64,000 bases of DNA. Source: Paenibacillus andongensis. Its GTDB lineage: Bacteria; Bacillota; Bacilli; Paenibacillales; NBRC-103111. Below the pieces are notes generated by a model, which was not told the origin of the DNA, did no database searches, and saw only the letters and a program-made list of their open reading frames with translations. The stretch lies in the NCBI RefSeq assembly GCF_025369935.1, contig NZ_CP104467.1, positions 1,929,001-1,993,000 of the forward strand. The letters run 5' to 3'. This document shows, piece by piece, positions 26,585 through 36,393 of the stretch. Numbering within the stretch: the stretch's first letter is position 1; the number at the start of each line of letters is the position of its first letter. Both the position numbers and the translations under genes were made by a program.

Positions 26585-29032
26585 GTGCTAGCACCGAAGG
26601 CAAGATGGAGCATAGGAAATGCGGATGAAATGCTCGTTGAAACTTTTGCGCGCGAGCTGCAAATAGACCCACTCGTTGCCAGAATGCTTGTTCTTCGAGA
26701 TATACGCACGGTGCCAGATGCTGAACAATTCTTGCATGGCGGAGTCCACTATTATAATGACCCGTATCTGCTTGACGGGATGCTACCAGCAGTTGAACGC
26801 ATCCGAAAGGCTCTTCAGAACGATGAATTCATACGTGTCTATGGTGATTACGATGCAGATGGTGTAAGCAGCACCTCGTTGATGGCTCATTTGTTAAAAG
26901 GCTTAGGCGCTCGTTTCGATACGTATATCCCGCATCGCATTCGAGAAGGCTATGGGCTGAATCGTTCTGCGATCGAATTAGCCAAAGAGCAAGGCGTCAC
27001 GCTACTAATCACCGTTGACACAGGCATTAGTGCGGTTCAAGAAATAGCCTATTGCCAGGAAATAGGCCTAGATGTTATCGTAACGGATCATCATGAGCCT
27101 CCTGAAATACTGCCTCAAGCTTTAGCCGTCATTAATCCGAAGAAGCCAGGCTGCTCTTACCCTTATAAACATCTTGCAGGTGTAGGCGTTGCTTTTAAGC
27201 TGGCTCATGCTTTGCTGGATCGATTGCCTGAAGAACTTCTGGAATTTGCAGCGCTTGGTACGGTTGCTGATTTAATGCCTCTCACCGGGGAGAATCGCTT
27301 AATCGTGAAACAGGGACTGCTCCGTATGCAAGATTCTACTTACGCAGGATTTCGTTCACTTATTGGAGTTTCTGGTATTGAAAATAAAGAAGTTACCGCA
27401 TCTCATATTGGTTTCTCGCTGGCGCCCAGAATTAATGCAAGCGGCCGATTGGAAGCCGCAGATATTGCCGTGAAGCTGCTCACAACATCGGATGACCAAG
27501 AAGCAGAGCAAATTGCCTTTGAACTGGATATGCTGAATAAGGAACGTCAACTTATCGTTGAGGACATGGTGAAAGAAGCTTTTGTTCTAGCTGAGCAGCA
27601 GCAAGCCAAAGGATTAGATAAAGTAATAGTTGTCGCTAAGGAACAGTGGAACGTCGGTGTTGTCGGTATTGTTGCATCGAAGATCGTTGAGAAGTTTTAC
27701 CGTCCGACCTTAGTGCTAAGCATAGATCCACAGACGGGAATGGCCAAAGGTTCTGCTCGCTCGATTACCGGCTTCGATTTGCACAAAGCTTTGACAGCTT
27801 GTGAAGAGATGCTCGACCACTATGGTGGCCATCAAGCAGCTGCGGGTATGAGTTTGAACAGCAGCCTTCTGGAGGCATTCACTCAAAAGCTGAACGAACT
27901 AGCAGCTGCTGCACTCACAGAACAGGATTTCATTCCACTTCTGAAAGCAGATGCGGTGTGCAGCTTGTCAGATGTTCCGATTGCAAGTATTGAGCAGTTA
28001 GAGAAGCTCGCGCCGTTCGGTATGGGCAATCCTGCGCCGAGGTTCATGTTCACCGATTTATCGCTCGGCGATATCCGGACGATGGGCAAGGAGAAACAGC
28101 ATCTCAAGCTAGCTCTCTCCCAAATGAAGGAAGAAGTAAGCTGTTCCGTGGAAGCTGTCGGATTCGGCAAAGGGAGCTTGGCTGGTCTGATCGCGCCTGC
28201 CGCTAAGGTAGATGTGTTAGGAGAGCTTTCCATCAACGAGTGGAACGGTGTGCGGAAGCCGCAAATCATGATGCAGGATCTTCGTATAACGCATATGCAG
28301 CTGTTTGATTGGCGTGGAGCAGGACAATTGAGCACTAAGTTAAGCGTACTTCAGAGCACGACTGCTGCGGGAAATAATAACCGTACAATAACGCCGGCAA
28401 TCGTTCTGTTCGACGAAGCCGATGCAGCCTTATTCACATCAACTGCGTTTCAGTTAGGTGGAGCAGTGCCCTACTGGATTGTTCAAGATAATGAACAATT
28501 ACGACCGGGTAATGAGTCAGCTGGACAATTGGAATTTGCCAACATGCAGGATATTATCCTGTACACGATCCCACGCAGTGTTGCTAGCCTGCAGAGTGTG
28601 CTTCAACAAGCCAGCGGAATGATGCGCTGTTATCCCGTATTTGCCGAGCTAGGGCCTGACAGCGGCAGTACCCTGCCATCTCGAGACATGTTTAAAATGT
28701 TATATGGCACTTTGCAAAAAGAGGGATCGCTGAATGTTCAAGATGTACGATTAATGACCTCATTTAGTAAACGATCGGGTCTTTCTCCTGCAATGATTCA
28801 ATTTATTTTATCCGTTTTTGAGGAGCTTGGGTTTGTTGAAAGACAAGGCGGCTTCGTTAAACTGCATGCATCACCTGCAAAGAGAGATCTAACTGCTTCC
28901 CGCTTGTATCAACATAGATTGCATCGCCAGGAAGTTGAATCCATTGTTATGTACTCCTCAGCCAAAGAGCTAGAGGAATGGATTGCCTTTCAAATAAAAA
29001 AAGAAAATCACATTTTGGAGGAAATTATATGA
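26585..29032 (+). CDS. recJ: Single-stranded-DNA-specific exonuclease RecJ
   Basis: 815 residues, slightly longer than B. subtilis RecJ (786). A 5'-3' ssDNA exonuclease in repair and recombination. DHH-family motifs are [13 protein letters not shown] (about 86), [11 protein letters not shown] (about 142), [10 protein letters not shown] (about 159) and the DHHA1 motif [10 protein letters not shown] (about 417). An OB-like domain and a Firmicutes-type C-terminal extension follow. The GTG start is 11 bases after AAGGAGG supplied by the upstream repeat. The stop overlaps apt by four bases. Confidence 0.95.
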   Translation: MLAPKARWSIGNADEMLVETFARELQIDPLVARMLVLRDIRTVPDAEQFLHGGVHYYNDPYLLDGMLPAVERIRKALQNDEFIRVYGDYDADGVSSTSLMAHLLKGLGARFDTYIPHRIREGYGLNRSAIELAKEQGVTLLITVDTGISAVQEIAYCQEIGLDVIVTDHHEPPEILPQALAVINPKKPGCSYPYKHLAGVGVAFKLAHALLDRLPEELLEFAALGTVADLMPLTGENRLIVKQGLLRMQDSTYAGFRSLIGVSGIENKEVTASHIGFSLAPRINASGRLEAADIAVKLLTTSDDQEAEQIAFELDMLNKERQLIVEDMVKEAFVLAEQQQAKGLDKVIVVAKEQWNVGVVGIVASKIVEKFYRPTLVLSIDPQTGMAKGSARSITGFDLHKALTACEEMLDHYGGHQAAAGMSLNSSLLEAFTQKLNELAAAALTEQDFIPLLKADAVCSLSDVPIASIEQLEKLAPFGMGNPAPRFMFTDLSLGDIRTMGKEKQHLKLALSQMKEEVSCSVEAVGFGKGSLAGLIAPAAKVDVLGELSINEWNGVRKPQIMMQDLRITHMQLFDWRGAGQLSTKLSVLQSTTAAGNNNRTITPAIVLFDEADAALFTSTAFQLGGAVPYWIVQDNEQLRPGNESAGQLEFANMQDIILYTIPRSVASLQSVLQQASGMMRCYPVFAELGPDSGSTLPSRDMFKMLYGTLQKEGSLNVQDVRLMTSFSKRSGLSPAMIQFILSVFEELGFVERQGGFVKLHASPAKRDLTASRLYQHRLHRQEVESIVMYSSAKELEEWIAFQIKKENHILEEII

Positions 29033-29541
29033 ATTTCAAAGAGCACATTCGCGTTATCCCGGACTTTCCACAACCAGGCATTCGTTTCAAGGACATCACA
29101 ACGTTATTGCAAAATGGACCGGTATATAGAGAAGCTATCGATCAGATGAAAGCATTAATTAAAGAGAAACAAATCGATGTTATTGCGGGTCCTGAAGCTC
29201 GTGGCTTCGTAATTGGCGCTCCGCTCGCATATTCACTTGGAGTAGGCTTTATTCCAATTCGTAAAAGTGGTAAATTGCCTGGAGAGACGATTGAGGCTGA
29301 CTATGCGCTTGAGTATGGCAAAGATAAATTAGCTATGCATAAAGATGCGATTAAACCCGGTCAAAAAGTATTGATTGCGGATGATTTACTTGCAACAGGT
29401 GGTACGATTCAAACATCGATCGACTTGATTAATCAGCTTGGTGGAGAAGTTGTAGGTGCTGCATTCTTGATTGAGTTATCCTACTTAGACGGTAGAAGTA
29501 AGTTTAATGGGATTGACGTGGTTTCCTTAGTTCAATATTAA
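29029..29541 (+). CDS. apt: Adenine phosphoribosyltransferase
   Basis: 170 residues, the exact usual size. Makes AMP from adenine and PRPP (salvage). The PRPP motif is [17 protein letters not shown] (about 119). [16 protein letters not shown] and [15 protein letters not shown] are also characteristic. ATG at 29029 with GGAGG upstream; ATGA overlap with recJ. recJ-apt-relA order is conserved in Bacillales. Confidence 0.97.
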   Translation: MNFKEHIRVIPDFPQPGIRFKDITTLLQNGPVYREAIDQMKALIKEKQIDVIAGPEARGFVIGAPLAYSLGVGFIPIRKSGKLPGETIEADYALEYGKDKLAMHKDAIKPGQKVLIADDLLATGGTIQTSIDLINQLGGEVVGAAFLIELSYLDGRSKFNGIDVVSLVQY

Positions 29542-29558
29542 AATGAAATCGTTCAAGT

Positions 29559-29592
29559 TAAGAATCGAATGTTCGTGTTCGATTCTTTTTTA
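29559..29592 (+). terminator. Terminator of recJ-apt
   Basis: Perfect AAGAATCGAA/TTCGATTCTT stem with six T. Confidence 0.92.
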
Positions 29593-29675
29593 TACAATGA
29601 AAGCTAACATTTCAGGAATACGTTCAGTGAATTGCGAGAAAATGCTGTTTTTTGTCGAATGTATGGAGCGAACAG

Positions 29676-29705
29676 TTGACGTGGAGCCTGCCTTGCAGGC
29701 ATAAT
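29676..29705 (+). promoter_or_regulatory. Promoter of relA
   Basis: TTGACG (29676-29681), 18-bp spacer, CATAAT (29700-29705). The -10 covers an in-frame ATG at 29704, so that ATG cannot be the start if this promoter is used. Confidence 0.65.
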
Positions 29706-29739
29706 GAATAAAAATCGATTAAAGGGAATGGGTAGATGC

Positions 29740-31926
29740 ATGGGTATAGAGCAGCTGCTGGAGAAGGCCGCCACCTATCTGAAAGAGAATGATTTGCAGA
29801 GGATTAGGGAGGCCTATGAATTTGCGGATGAAGCCCATCATGGCCAAGTACGCAAATCGGGTGAGCCCTATATTCTGCATCCACTCGCTGTTGCAGATAT
29901 ATTGGTGAACATGCAGATGGATGTCACATCCGTTATTGCTGCGCTTCTGCATGATGTCGTTGAAGATACAACAGTTTCACTGGAAACTGTTCTAGATAAA
30001 TTCGGGAAAACTTGCGCGATGCTAGTGGATGGCTTGACGAAGCTGGAACGGATCAAGTTCAAGTCCAAAGAGGAGCAGCAGAACGAGAACTACCGCAAAA
30101 TGTTTGTTGCTATGGCGCAGGATATTCGCGTTATTCTCATTAAATTGGCGGACCGTTTGCACAATATGCGGACATTGAAGTACCAATCTGAAGAGAGCCA
30201 GCGCCGCATTGCGGAGGAAACGCTGGAGATTTTCTGTCCGATTGCGCATCGACTCGGTATTTCTACAATTAAGTGGGAAATGGAGGATATCGCCCTCCGT
30301 TATTTGAATCCGCAGCAGTATTATCGGATCGTTAACCTTATGCAGAAGAAGCGCACAGAGCGTGAGCAATATATTGAGGACGTTATTCACAGCATTAAAG
30401 AAAAGCTGGATGAAATGGGCATTCAGGGAGATATTTCGGGAAGACCTAAGCATCTATACAGTATTTATAAAAAAATGAGCTCCCGCGGTAAGCAGTTCAA
30501 TGAGATTTACGATCTCATGGCACTTCGTGTTATTGTTGATGGCATCAAGGACTGCTACGCTTCTTTAGGTATCATTCATACCTTGTGGAAACCAATGCCT
30601 GGACGCTTCAAAGATTATATTGCGATGCCGAAGCCGAATATGTATCAGTCTTTACACACAACGGTGATTGGGCCTAAGGGAGAGCCGTTAGAAGTTCAGA
30701 TTCGCACATGGGAGATGCATAGAACGTCAGAGTTTGGTATCGCTGCGCATTGGGCCTACAAAGAAGGCGGTTCTGTAGTACCTTCGGGCACTTTCGAGGA
30801 CAAAATGAGCTGGTTCCGTGAAATTCTGGAACTTCAGCACGAGACCAATGACGCATCCGAATTTATGGAATCCATGAAGATGGATTTCTTCTCAGACCTA
30901 GTTTTCGTCTTTACGCCAAAAGGGGAAGTTATCGAGCTTCCTGCCGGTTCTGTACCTCTGGATTTTGCTTATCGTATTCACACAGAAGTTGGTAATCGGA
31001 CAATTGGCGCCAAAGTAAATTCCCGGATCGTTCCCTTGGACCACAAGTTGAAAACAGGGGATATTATTGAAATTCTGACCTCTAAGCACTCGTACGGACC
31101 TAGTCAGGATTGGATTAAAATCGCGCAATCCTCTCACGCTCGAAGTAAGATCAAGCAGTGGTTTAAGAAAGAGAAGCGTGAAGAGAACGTTGAAAAAGGG
31201 AAAGACATGATTGAGCGCGAGCTCAAACGATTGGCGATCGATCCTCCGACATTGATGAGCGACGATAAAATGCTTGAAGCCGCGAAGAAGTTTAATTTTA
31301 GCGATATTGAAGATATGCTGTCAGCCGTAGGCTTTGGCGGTATTACAGCTGCACAAATATGTACGAAGTTAACCGAGAAGCTGCGTAAGGAAGCCGAAGA
31401 AGCACAGGTGCTGAAGCTTACTAGTGAGGTCAAGGAGGTCAAAGCTCCGACTTCATCCGAGCGCAAAAGCCGTCCAACTAACGGTGTCCGTGTCAAAGGC
31501 GTCGACAATCTGCTTGTCCGCTTCGCACGCTGCTGTAATCCAGTACCTGGCGATCTGATCATTGGGTACATCACGAGAGGACGCGGCGTGTCCGTGCATC
31601 GTTCTGATTGCACGAACATCCCTTCAACTATGGGGGAAGAGGAGCGGGTCATTGAGGTCGATTGGGCCGAAGCTGTAGAATCCAATTTCAATGTCGAGAT
31701 CGAAATCACTGGTCATGACCGCCGTGGATTCTTAAACGAAGTACTCCAAGCTGTTTCAGAAAGCAAAACGATGATTTCCGCTGTATCCGGGCGATCCGAT
31801 AAGAACAAGATGGCTACGATTCATATGACCATTTTAATCAAAAATATAGACCATCTGCAGTCCGTTGTTGAGAAAATTAAACGTGTCAAGGATGTCTATT
31901 CCGTTCAGCGTATTATGCAAAGTTAG
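29740..31926 (+). CDS. relA: Bifunctional (p)ppGpp synthetase/hydrolase RelA/SpoT
   Basis: 728 residues. Makes and degrades the stringent-response alarmone. The HD hydrolase domain has HPLAVADILV and ALLHDVVEDT (about 70). The synthetase domain has MPKPNMYQSLHTTVIGPKG and EVQIRTWEMHR (about 310). TGS (VFVFTPKGEVIELPAGS, about 390), a zinc-finger-like FARCCNPVPGD and a C-terminal ACT domain follow. ATG at 29740 gives the family N-terminus MGIEQLLEKA and has AAAGGGA 11 bases upstream. Confidence 0.96.
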   Translation: MGIEQLLEKAATYLKENDLQRIREAYEFADEAHHGQVRKSGEPYILHPLAVADILVNMQMDVTSVIAALLHDVVEDTTVSLETVLDKFGKTCAMLVDGLTKLERIKFKSKEEQQNENYRKMFVAMAQDIRVILIKLADRLHNMRTLKYQSEESQRRIAEETLEIFCPIAHRLGISTIKWEMEDIALRYLNPQQYYRIVNLMQKKRTEREQYIEDVIHSIKEKLDEMGIQGDISGRPKHLYSIYKKMSSRGKQFNEIYDLMALRVIVDGIKDCYASLGIIHTLWKPMPGRFKDYIAMPKPNMYQSLHTTVIGPKGEPLEVQIRTWEMHRTSEFGIAAHWAYKEGGSVVPSGTFEDKMSWFREILELQHETNDASEFMESMKMDFFSDLVFVFTPKGEVIELPAGSVPLDFAYRIHTEVGNRTIGAKVNSRIVPLDHKLKTGDIIEILTSKHSYGPSQDWIKIAQSSHARSKIKQWFKKEKREENVEKGKDMIERELKRLAIDPPTLMSDDKMLEAAKKFNFSDIEDMLSAVGFGGITAAQICTKLTEKLRKEAEEAQVLKLTSEVKEVKAPTSSERKSRPTNGVRVKGVDNLLVRFARCCNPVPGDLIIGYITRGRGVSVHRSDCTNIPSTMGEEERVIEVDWAEAVESNFNVEIEITGHDRRGFLNEVLQAVSESKTMISAVSGRSDKNKMATIHMTILIKNIDHLQSVVEKIKRVKDVYSVQRIMQS

Positions 31927-31958
31927 GCTATGTAATAAGTTAAGGAGATTCAAAGGCA

Positions 31959-32399
31959 ATGAGAGTAGTTGTTCAACGTTGTAAACGTGCCGAAGTAACT
32001 GTAAATGATACAACCATTGGTCGTATTGAACAGGGTTTGCTGCTGCTAGTCGGGATTACCCATGACGATACCGAGCAGGATGCGAAGTATTTGGCGGATA
32101 AAGTGGCTGGGCTGCGTATTTTTGAAGATGAATCCGGCAAAATGAATCTTTCCGTACTAGATACGGGAGGACAAATTTTATCCGTTTCACAGTTTACTTT
32201 GTATGGCGATTGCCGTAAAGGGAAGAGGCCCAATTTCATGTCAGCGGCAAGACCAGAGCTTGCTGAGCCGCTATATGACAAGTTTAATGAGCTGCTAAGG
32301 TCTCTAGGTTTACATGTGGAAACGGGCGCTTTTGGGGAAATGATGGATGTATCTTTGACGAATTGGGGACCTGTAACGTTGGTTATCGACAGCAAATAG
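31959..32399 (+). CDS. dtd: D-aminoacyl-tRNA deacylase
   Basis: 146 residues. Removes D-amino acids (and glycine from tRNA-Ala). Signature motifs [19 protein letters not shown] (about 78) and the C-terminal [11 protein letters not shown] (Gly-Pro motif) are intact. AAGGAG lies upstream. relA-dtd order is conserved. Confidence 0.96.
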   Translation: MRVVVQRCKRAEVTVNDTTIGRIEQGLLLLVGITHDDTEQDAKYLADKVAGLRIFEDESGKMNLSVLDTGGQILSVSQFTLYGDCRKGKRPNFMSAARPELAEPLYDKFNELLRSLGLHVETGAFGEMMDVSLTNWGPVTLVIDSK

Positions 32400-32473
32400 G
32401 TTGCTCTGAAGGATAATAAACTAGCCGACTGGTTATACTGAATGTGTATATACTAGCGGTTAGGAGCACCCAG

Positions 32474-32647
32474 ATGCGTCGATCGATCAAACACAGAGCC
32501 ATGACGGCACCAGAGCAGCAACTGCTCCATACCACTCTTGCTGAGCGGATGAGTCAAGCACCTGCGCTCGCGGATGTAGAAATTAGTGCAGAATTCACAT
32601 CCGAACAAGAAAAGATGAAAAGCATTCCCAAAAAATCCTATCGGTAA
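32474..32647 (+). CDS. Small basic protein, unknown function
   Basis: 57 residues: MRRSIKHRAMTAPEQQLLHT at the start, then an amphipathic region and a basic end. ATG at 32474 follows TAGGAG by 7 bases. A TATACT -10-like box (32434-32439) precedes it and a terminator-like hairpin follows the stop, so it may be its own unit. No family recognised. Confidence 0.45.
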   Translation: MRRSIKHRAMTAPEQQLLHTTLAERMSQAPALADVEISAEFTSEQEKMKSIPKKSYR

Positions 32648-32690
32648 CCATAAAGCCACGCGTGCTGTTCGTTCAGCCATGCGCGGCTTT
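32648..32690 (+). terminator. Hairpin terminator after the 57-residue ORF
   Basis: ATAAAGCC(A)CGCG and CGCGGCTTTAT arms, with an inner CTG/CAG pair. The T-run is short. Confidence 0.6.
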
Positions 32691-32852
32691 ATTTGTTACT
32701 GGCGCAAAATTTCTATACATGTTCGAAATGTGGTAAACTAACATTTGGTGTTTTATGGCTAGAAATTAATCAACTGCTCCATGAAACTTATTGAAAACTT
32801 TACTCGGTAAGCAGTATGAAAAGCAGAAGACAAGGTGGGTGCTTTCGTCCTA

Positions 32853-34808
32853 ATGGCAAATTCGAATCGTAACAACTCCACATCCAAAGGATGGCTTTGG
32901 TTGATGGGGACATTGATTGTACTTGCGGTGTTGGCAGCAGCTGCATCTCTCTACTATCAATATAAACACCTTTCACATGGTGCACATAGCTCAGTTAAGC
33001 AAGCTATTCAAGAAGTGAAATCAGTAAAGAAAGCTAAAGATGCGTACGATGTCATTGTTGTAGGTACGGACCCGGAGGGGGTTGCTGCTGCCGTTTCGGC
33101 TGCTCGCAATGGATTAAGTACACTGCTCGTTGATGGCCGGAATCGGACTATGTTGGGTGGTTTGATGACGCATGGTGGTCTTAATACGATTGATATGAAC
33201 TACGCGCCCAAAGCGAATCCGCTCAGCAAACATGAGGTGTTTAACAAGGGCTTTTTCTCAGAGTGGTACAGTAAAATCGAGGGTGATTCCTTCGATGTTA
33301 ACACAGCTGCAAATGCTTTCTACGACTTGGTTCGTGCAGAGAAAAATATAGATGTTTTATTACGCATGCAAAAAATAGAACCTATTCTTGAGTCATCAGG
33401 TTCAGGAAATGCAAAGTTACAAGGCGTTATACTTACTTTGTCAGATGGAACCAAACAAACGGTGAAGTCAGCCTCTGTCATCGATGCCACACAAGATGCT
33501 GATTTTGCAGCTGCGGCGGGTGTTCCTTTTACATTTGGAAGAGAAGATTTGGGTGATCCTCAGTCAAGAATGGCCGTTACACTAGTTTTTCGTCTTAAAA
33601 ACATTACTCCCGAAGTATGGAGTCTGATGGCAAAGCGTCTAAATGGAGACGATGACGTGAATTCTGGCGTTAATGAAGTTAGTGTCTGGGGCTATAAAGA
33701 AATGAGTAATTATCCAGCTCTTAATAAAGAACGTGCCAAAATGCGCGGCTTGAACATGGGAAGAGAGAACGATAATACGGTACTTGTGAACTCATTGCAA
33801 ATATTTGGGGTAGATACATTTAATCCGAAATCTGTTCAAGATGCTTTTGATATTGCCAATCAAGAATTACCGAATGTGGTTGCCTACATGCAGAAAACTT
33901 TTCCCGAGTTTGCCGGTGTAGAGCTAGCGGGGACTGCTTCTGAGTTATATGTGCGTGAAACGCGGCATATACAGGGCGAATACCGAATGAACATAGTTGA
34001 CGTATGTACGAATGGGGACCAATGGGACCGTATTGGCTTCGGTTCTTATCCCGTAGATATCCAACGTGTGACACCAAGCGATTCCGGTAACGTCGTATGT
34101 TCTCCGACACAGTACGCCATACCTTTCCGCAGCATTGTACCACTGAAAGTAGATGGACTGCTTGTTGTTGGCAGAGCAGCTAGCTACGATACGCTTCCGC
34201 ACGGGAGTGCTCGAGTAATGCCAACTGGGATGGCTGAAGGTGAAGCGGCAGGCGCTGCTGCTATGTTCGCTAAGCAAGAAAAAATGACATTCCGTCAATT
34301 ATCCGGCTCCAAAGAAGTTATTGCTAAATTGCAGGATCATTTGATTAAACAAGGCATGGAGCTTCAGCCTATTGCGCTCAAGCCTCAACCTTTTATGGAG
34401 CATAAATCCTATGAAGGTTTGAAATCCGCTCTGATGCTGGGCTTAGCTTCAGGCGCTTATGACAATAACTTTCACTTGGATGACGCGGCCAATCCAAAGC
34501 GGATGGTTAATCTCGTCAGCGGTGCGAGGAAAATGAAACCTGATGCCTGGGTTGGGGATGTCAATCAGGCTATAGCGAATCTGCAAAACGCAGATAAAAT
34601 ACCACTTACCCTAGAGCAGGCCTGTTATACAATCACACAAGCGTTAGGACTGAAAGCTGCCTCCGCTGAAGCACAATCCAAGTTAATGGAGAATAAGCTC
34701 CTCACAGAAACGACCGTTAAACTTATTACCGACAAGCAAAAGCTAACGAATGCCGACACGTATATGCTTATAAAAGATTTAAAAGTTGGTGTTACAGGTA
34801 AGCCATAG
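32853..34808 (+). CDS. Membrane-anchored FAD-dependent oxidoreductase
   Basis: 651 residues. A short polar start is followed by one transmembrane anchor (about 15-37, LWLMGTLIVLAVLAAAASLYY). The FAD_oxidored-type domain then begins AYDVIVVGTDPEGVAAAVSAA. The usual GxGxxG is GTDPEG here, so the second glycine is replaced. LGGLMTHGGLNTIDMN, PFRSIVPLKVDGLLVVGRAA and GSARVMPTGMAEGEAAGAAA are typical of this family. The last 130 residues resemble an S-layer-like helical extension. Substrate unknown. An in-frame GTG at 32835 is an alternative start; neither has a strong ribosome site. Confidence 0.8.
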   Translation: MANSNRNNSTSKGWLWLMGTLIVLAVLAAAASLYYQYKHLSHGAHSSVKQAIQEVKSVKKAKDAYDVIVVGTDPEGVAAAVSAARNGLSTLLVDGRNRTMLGGLMTHGGLNTIDMNYAPKANPLSKHEVFNKGFFSEWYSKIEGDSFDVNTAANAFYDLVRAEKNIDVLLRMQKIEPILESSGSGNAKLQGVILTLSDGTKQTVKSASVIDATQDADFAAAAGVPFTFGREDLGDPQSRMAVTLVFRLKNITPEVWSLMAKRLNGDDDVNSGVNEVSVWGYKEMSNYPALNKERAKMRGLNMGRENDNTVLVNSLQIFGVDTFNPKSVQDAFDIANQELPNVVAYMQKTFPEFAGVELAGTASELYVRETRHIQGEYRMNIVDVCTNGDQWDRIGFGSYPVDIQRVTPSDSGNVVCSPTQYAIPFRSIVPLKVDGLLVVGRAASYDTLPHGSARVMPTGMAEGEAAGAAAMFAKQEKMTFRQLSGSKEVIAKLQDHLIKQGMELQPIALKPQPFMEHKSYEGLKSALMLGLASGAYDNNFHLDDAANPKRMVNLVSGARKMKPDAWVGDVNQAIANLQNADKIPLTLEQACYTITQALGLKAASAEAQSKLMENKLLTETTVKLITDKQKLTNADTYMLIKDLKVGVTGKP

Positions 34809-34816
34809 AACAACAA

Positions 34817-34862
34817 TTAAGAGCCTTAATGCCGCTTGAAGATGTGGCATTAAGGCTCTTAA
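34817..34862. terminator. Strong bidirectional terminator
   Basis: A perfect 17-bp stem (TTAAGAGCCTTAATGCC and complement) between the FAD oxidoreductase and the convergent acidic-protein gene. Confidence 0.85.
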
Positions 34863-34913
34863 CGTTTCGAAGCTAAGGAAGTTTTTGTGATTACGCTTAC
34901 ATGCTTAACGGGT

Positions 34914-35204
34914 TCAGTCTGCGTCAGCATCCTCTTCAGCTTGCGCTGAATCTTCCGAATCGTCTTCGGCTGATTCATCACTTTCCGCTTCGGCATCCTC
35001 CTCGGACACATCCTCAGCTTCTACTTCTTCCTCATCAGAGGCTTCATCTTCCGCTTCCTCAGCTTCGTCCGACTCTTCAATGGCCTCTTCTTCGGCTGTT
35101 TCTTCAGCTACTTCGTCTTCAACTTCGGCTTCGATTTCGGAATCTTCAGAGAAAAGCACCACTAGATCTTGCCGTTCCTCTTGAAACTCGTTTTGTATTG
35201 TCAT
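34914..35204 (-). CDS. Extremely acidic low-complexity protein
   Basis: 96 residues. After an ordinary N-terminus (MTIQNEFQEERQDLVVLF) the rest is almost only Glu, Asp, Ala, Ser and Val. By count, about half of all residues are Glu or Asp, with one Arg, no Lys and no His. It must be disordered and strongly anionic. AGGAGG stands 8 bases before the ATG, which supports real translation. It has no recognised family. Possible roles include cation or basic-protein binding; none can be shown. The antisense Pro/Leu/Gln-rich frame is a shadow. Confidence 0.7.
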   Translation of the reverse strand: MTIQNEFQEERQDLVVLFSEDSEIEAEVEDEVAEETAEEEAIEESDEAEEAEDEASDEEEVEAEDVSEEDAEAESDESAEDDSEDSAQAEEDADAD

Positions 35205-35372
35205 TGTTACAGCCTCCTGATGATAAATTCAAGGCCATCTGCCTTGTTGTACATGTATATGTGAAAATGGTCTGAATATACGGTGAAAATAAATGAAAAT
35301 GATTGAAAATACGGAGAAAATGCTGTAATGAAATTGTAACTTAATTTTCATGTCCCTTTAATCAAGTGCGGA

Positions 35373-35450
35373 TATAATAATAGTCGACCCCCTTTAAAAT
35401 ATATATTTATTTGAGGCCTGCAGCCCTTGTGCTGCAGGCTATTTTCTTTA
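35373..35450 (+). ncRNA. Possible very short transcript with its own terminator
   Basis: TATAAT at 35373-35378 (no clear -35) is followed about 40 bases later by a perfect GCCTGCAGC/GCTGCAGGC hairpin (35416-35439) and a T-rich stretch. No ORF lies in between. It could instead be the leftover of another element. Confidence 0.25.
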
Positions 35451-35453
35451 CAC

Positions 35454-35484
35454 AAAAAAACCGTCTCAGCTTGAGCTGGACGGC
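35454..35484 (-). terminator. Terminator of the DoxX gene
   Basis: On the minus strand GCCGTCCAGCT and AGCTGAGACGG arms run into seven T. Confidence 0.85.
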
Positions 35485-35496
35485 TTAGCACTATTT

Positions 35497-35889
35497 TTAC
35501 ATCAAAGCATCTAAAGAATATTCACCGGCTCCGATAAGTGCAACACCAACGGCGATAGCGATTAATGTTAAATTGTATTCAATACCATTGGAAGTTATCC
35601 AATAACCGTTTTTGGCATGAACTTTAATAATAGCCCCAAGCATAATTAGAACGATAAGGGCAGCACCTAATGATGTCCAAAGACCTGCAGCGAAGAGCAG
35701 CCCACCTGCAATTTCCGCCAAACCTGCAAGAACAGCCATGAGCACACCTGGCTTGATTCCAATAGAATCGAAGAAACCTCCCGTACCTTTAGGACCATAG
35801 CCACCGAACCATCCAAATACTTTTTGTGAACCGTGCGCCGCGAATGATAAACCGATCACTAAACGAATAATAAGAAGACCTAACGCCAT
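35497..35889 (-). CDS. DoxX-family membrane protein
   Basis: 130 residues, four transmembrane helices. Conserved start LLIIRLVIGLSFAAHGSQKVFGWFGG and the second-helix GLAEIAGGLLFAAGLWT are DoxX hallmarks. The family is often tied to quinone or thiol stress. ATG at 35889 with AGAGGAG 9 bases upstream. Divergent from an HxlR-type regulator that probably controls it. Confidence 0.9.
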   Translation of the reverse strand: MALGLLIIRLVIGLSFAAHGSQKVFGWFGGYGPKGTGGFFDSIGIKPGVLMAVLAGLAEIAGGLLFAAGLWTSLGAALIVLIMLGAIIKVHAKNGYWITSNGIEYNLTLIAIAVGVALIGAGEYSLDALM

Positions 35890-36011
35890 TACTAACAACT
35901 CCTCTTTTAATATATTTTGTTTAATAACTTACTTTATGTTAGTATATTATTACGAAGCACTTACTTTTGTCAAGCGACTATGCTAAAATTGTTTATAAGG
36001 AGATGATTTAA

Positions 36012-36317
36012 ATGGAAGACTATCAACTGTGTCCCAAATTCGAGAATGCTTTTGAACTTCTAGGAAAGCGTTGGACAGGATTAATTGTACATGTCTTGCT
36101 TTCTGGACCGAAGCGCTTTAAAGATATATCAGTTCTCATCCCAAGTATGAGTGATCGCATGCTTTCGGAGAGATTCAAGGAGCTCGAGGCTGCGGAGATC
36201 ATCATCCGTCATGTATACCCAGAAACGCCGGTTCGGATTGAGTATGAATTAACCCCCAAAGGAAAAGGGCTAAAACCCGTTATGGACGAGTTGCAAAAAT
36301 GGGCGGACTTACATTAA
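36012..36317 (+). CDS. HxlR-family winged-helix transcriptional regulator
   Basis: 101 residues, whole family domain. It shows CPKFENAFELLGKRWTGLIV (N-terminal Cys at residue 7 as in redox-sensing members) and then the helix-turn-helix and wing RMLSERFKELEAAEIIIRHV. The ATG follows AAGGAGA. Shares a 122-bp AT-rich divergent region with the DoxX gene, so self-regulation and control of doxX are likely. Confidence 0.9.
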   Translation: MEDYQLCPKFENAFELLGKRWTGLIVHVLLSGPKRFKDISVLIPSMSDRMLSERFKELEAAEIIIRHVYPETPVRIEYELTPKGKGLKPVMDELQKWADLH

Positions 36318-36358
36318 TTAATGTAGTGGAGGTATAGGAGGATTAGTACTTCTATCTC

Positions 36359-36387
36359 TTGACTTTGTATCTGCCAATGTTTACAAT
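36359..36387 (+). promoter_or_regulatory. SigA promoter of the T-box-hisS operon
   Basis: TTGACT (36359-36364), 17-bp spacer, TACAAT (36382-36387). Confidence 0.75.
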
Positions 36388-36393
36388 AAACAA

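Noticed and set aside
34901..35275. 124-residue Leu/Pro/Gln-rich plus-strand frame
   Set aside because: It is the mirror of the acidic gene's GAA/GAG-rich codons. No ribosome site, while the minus-strand gene has a strong one.
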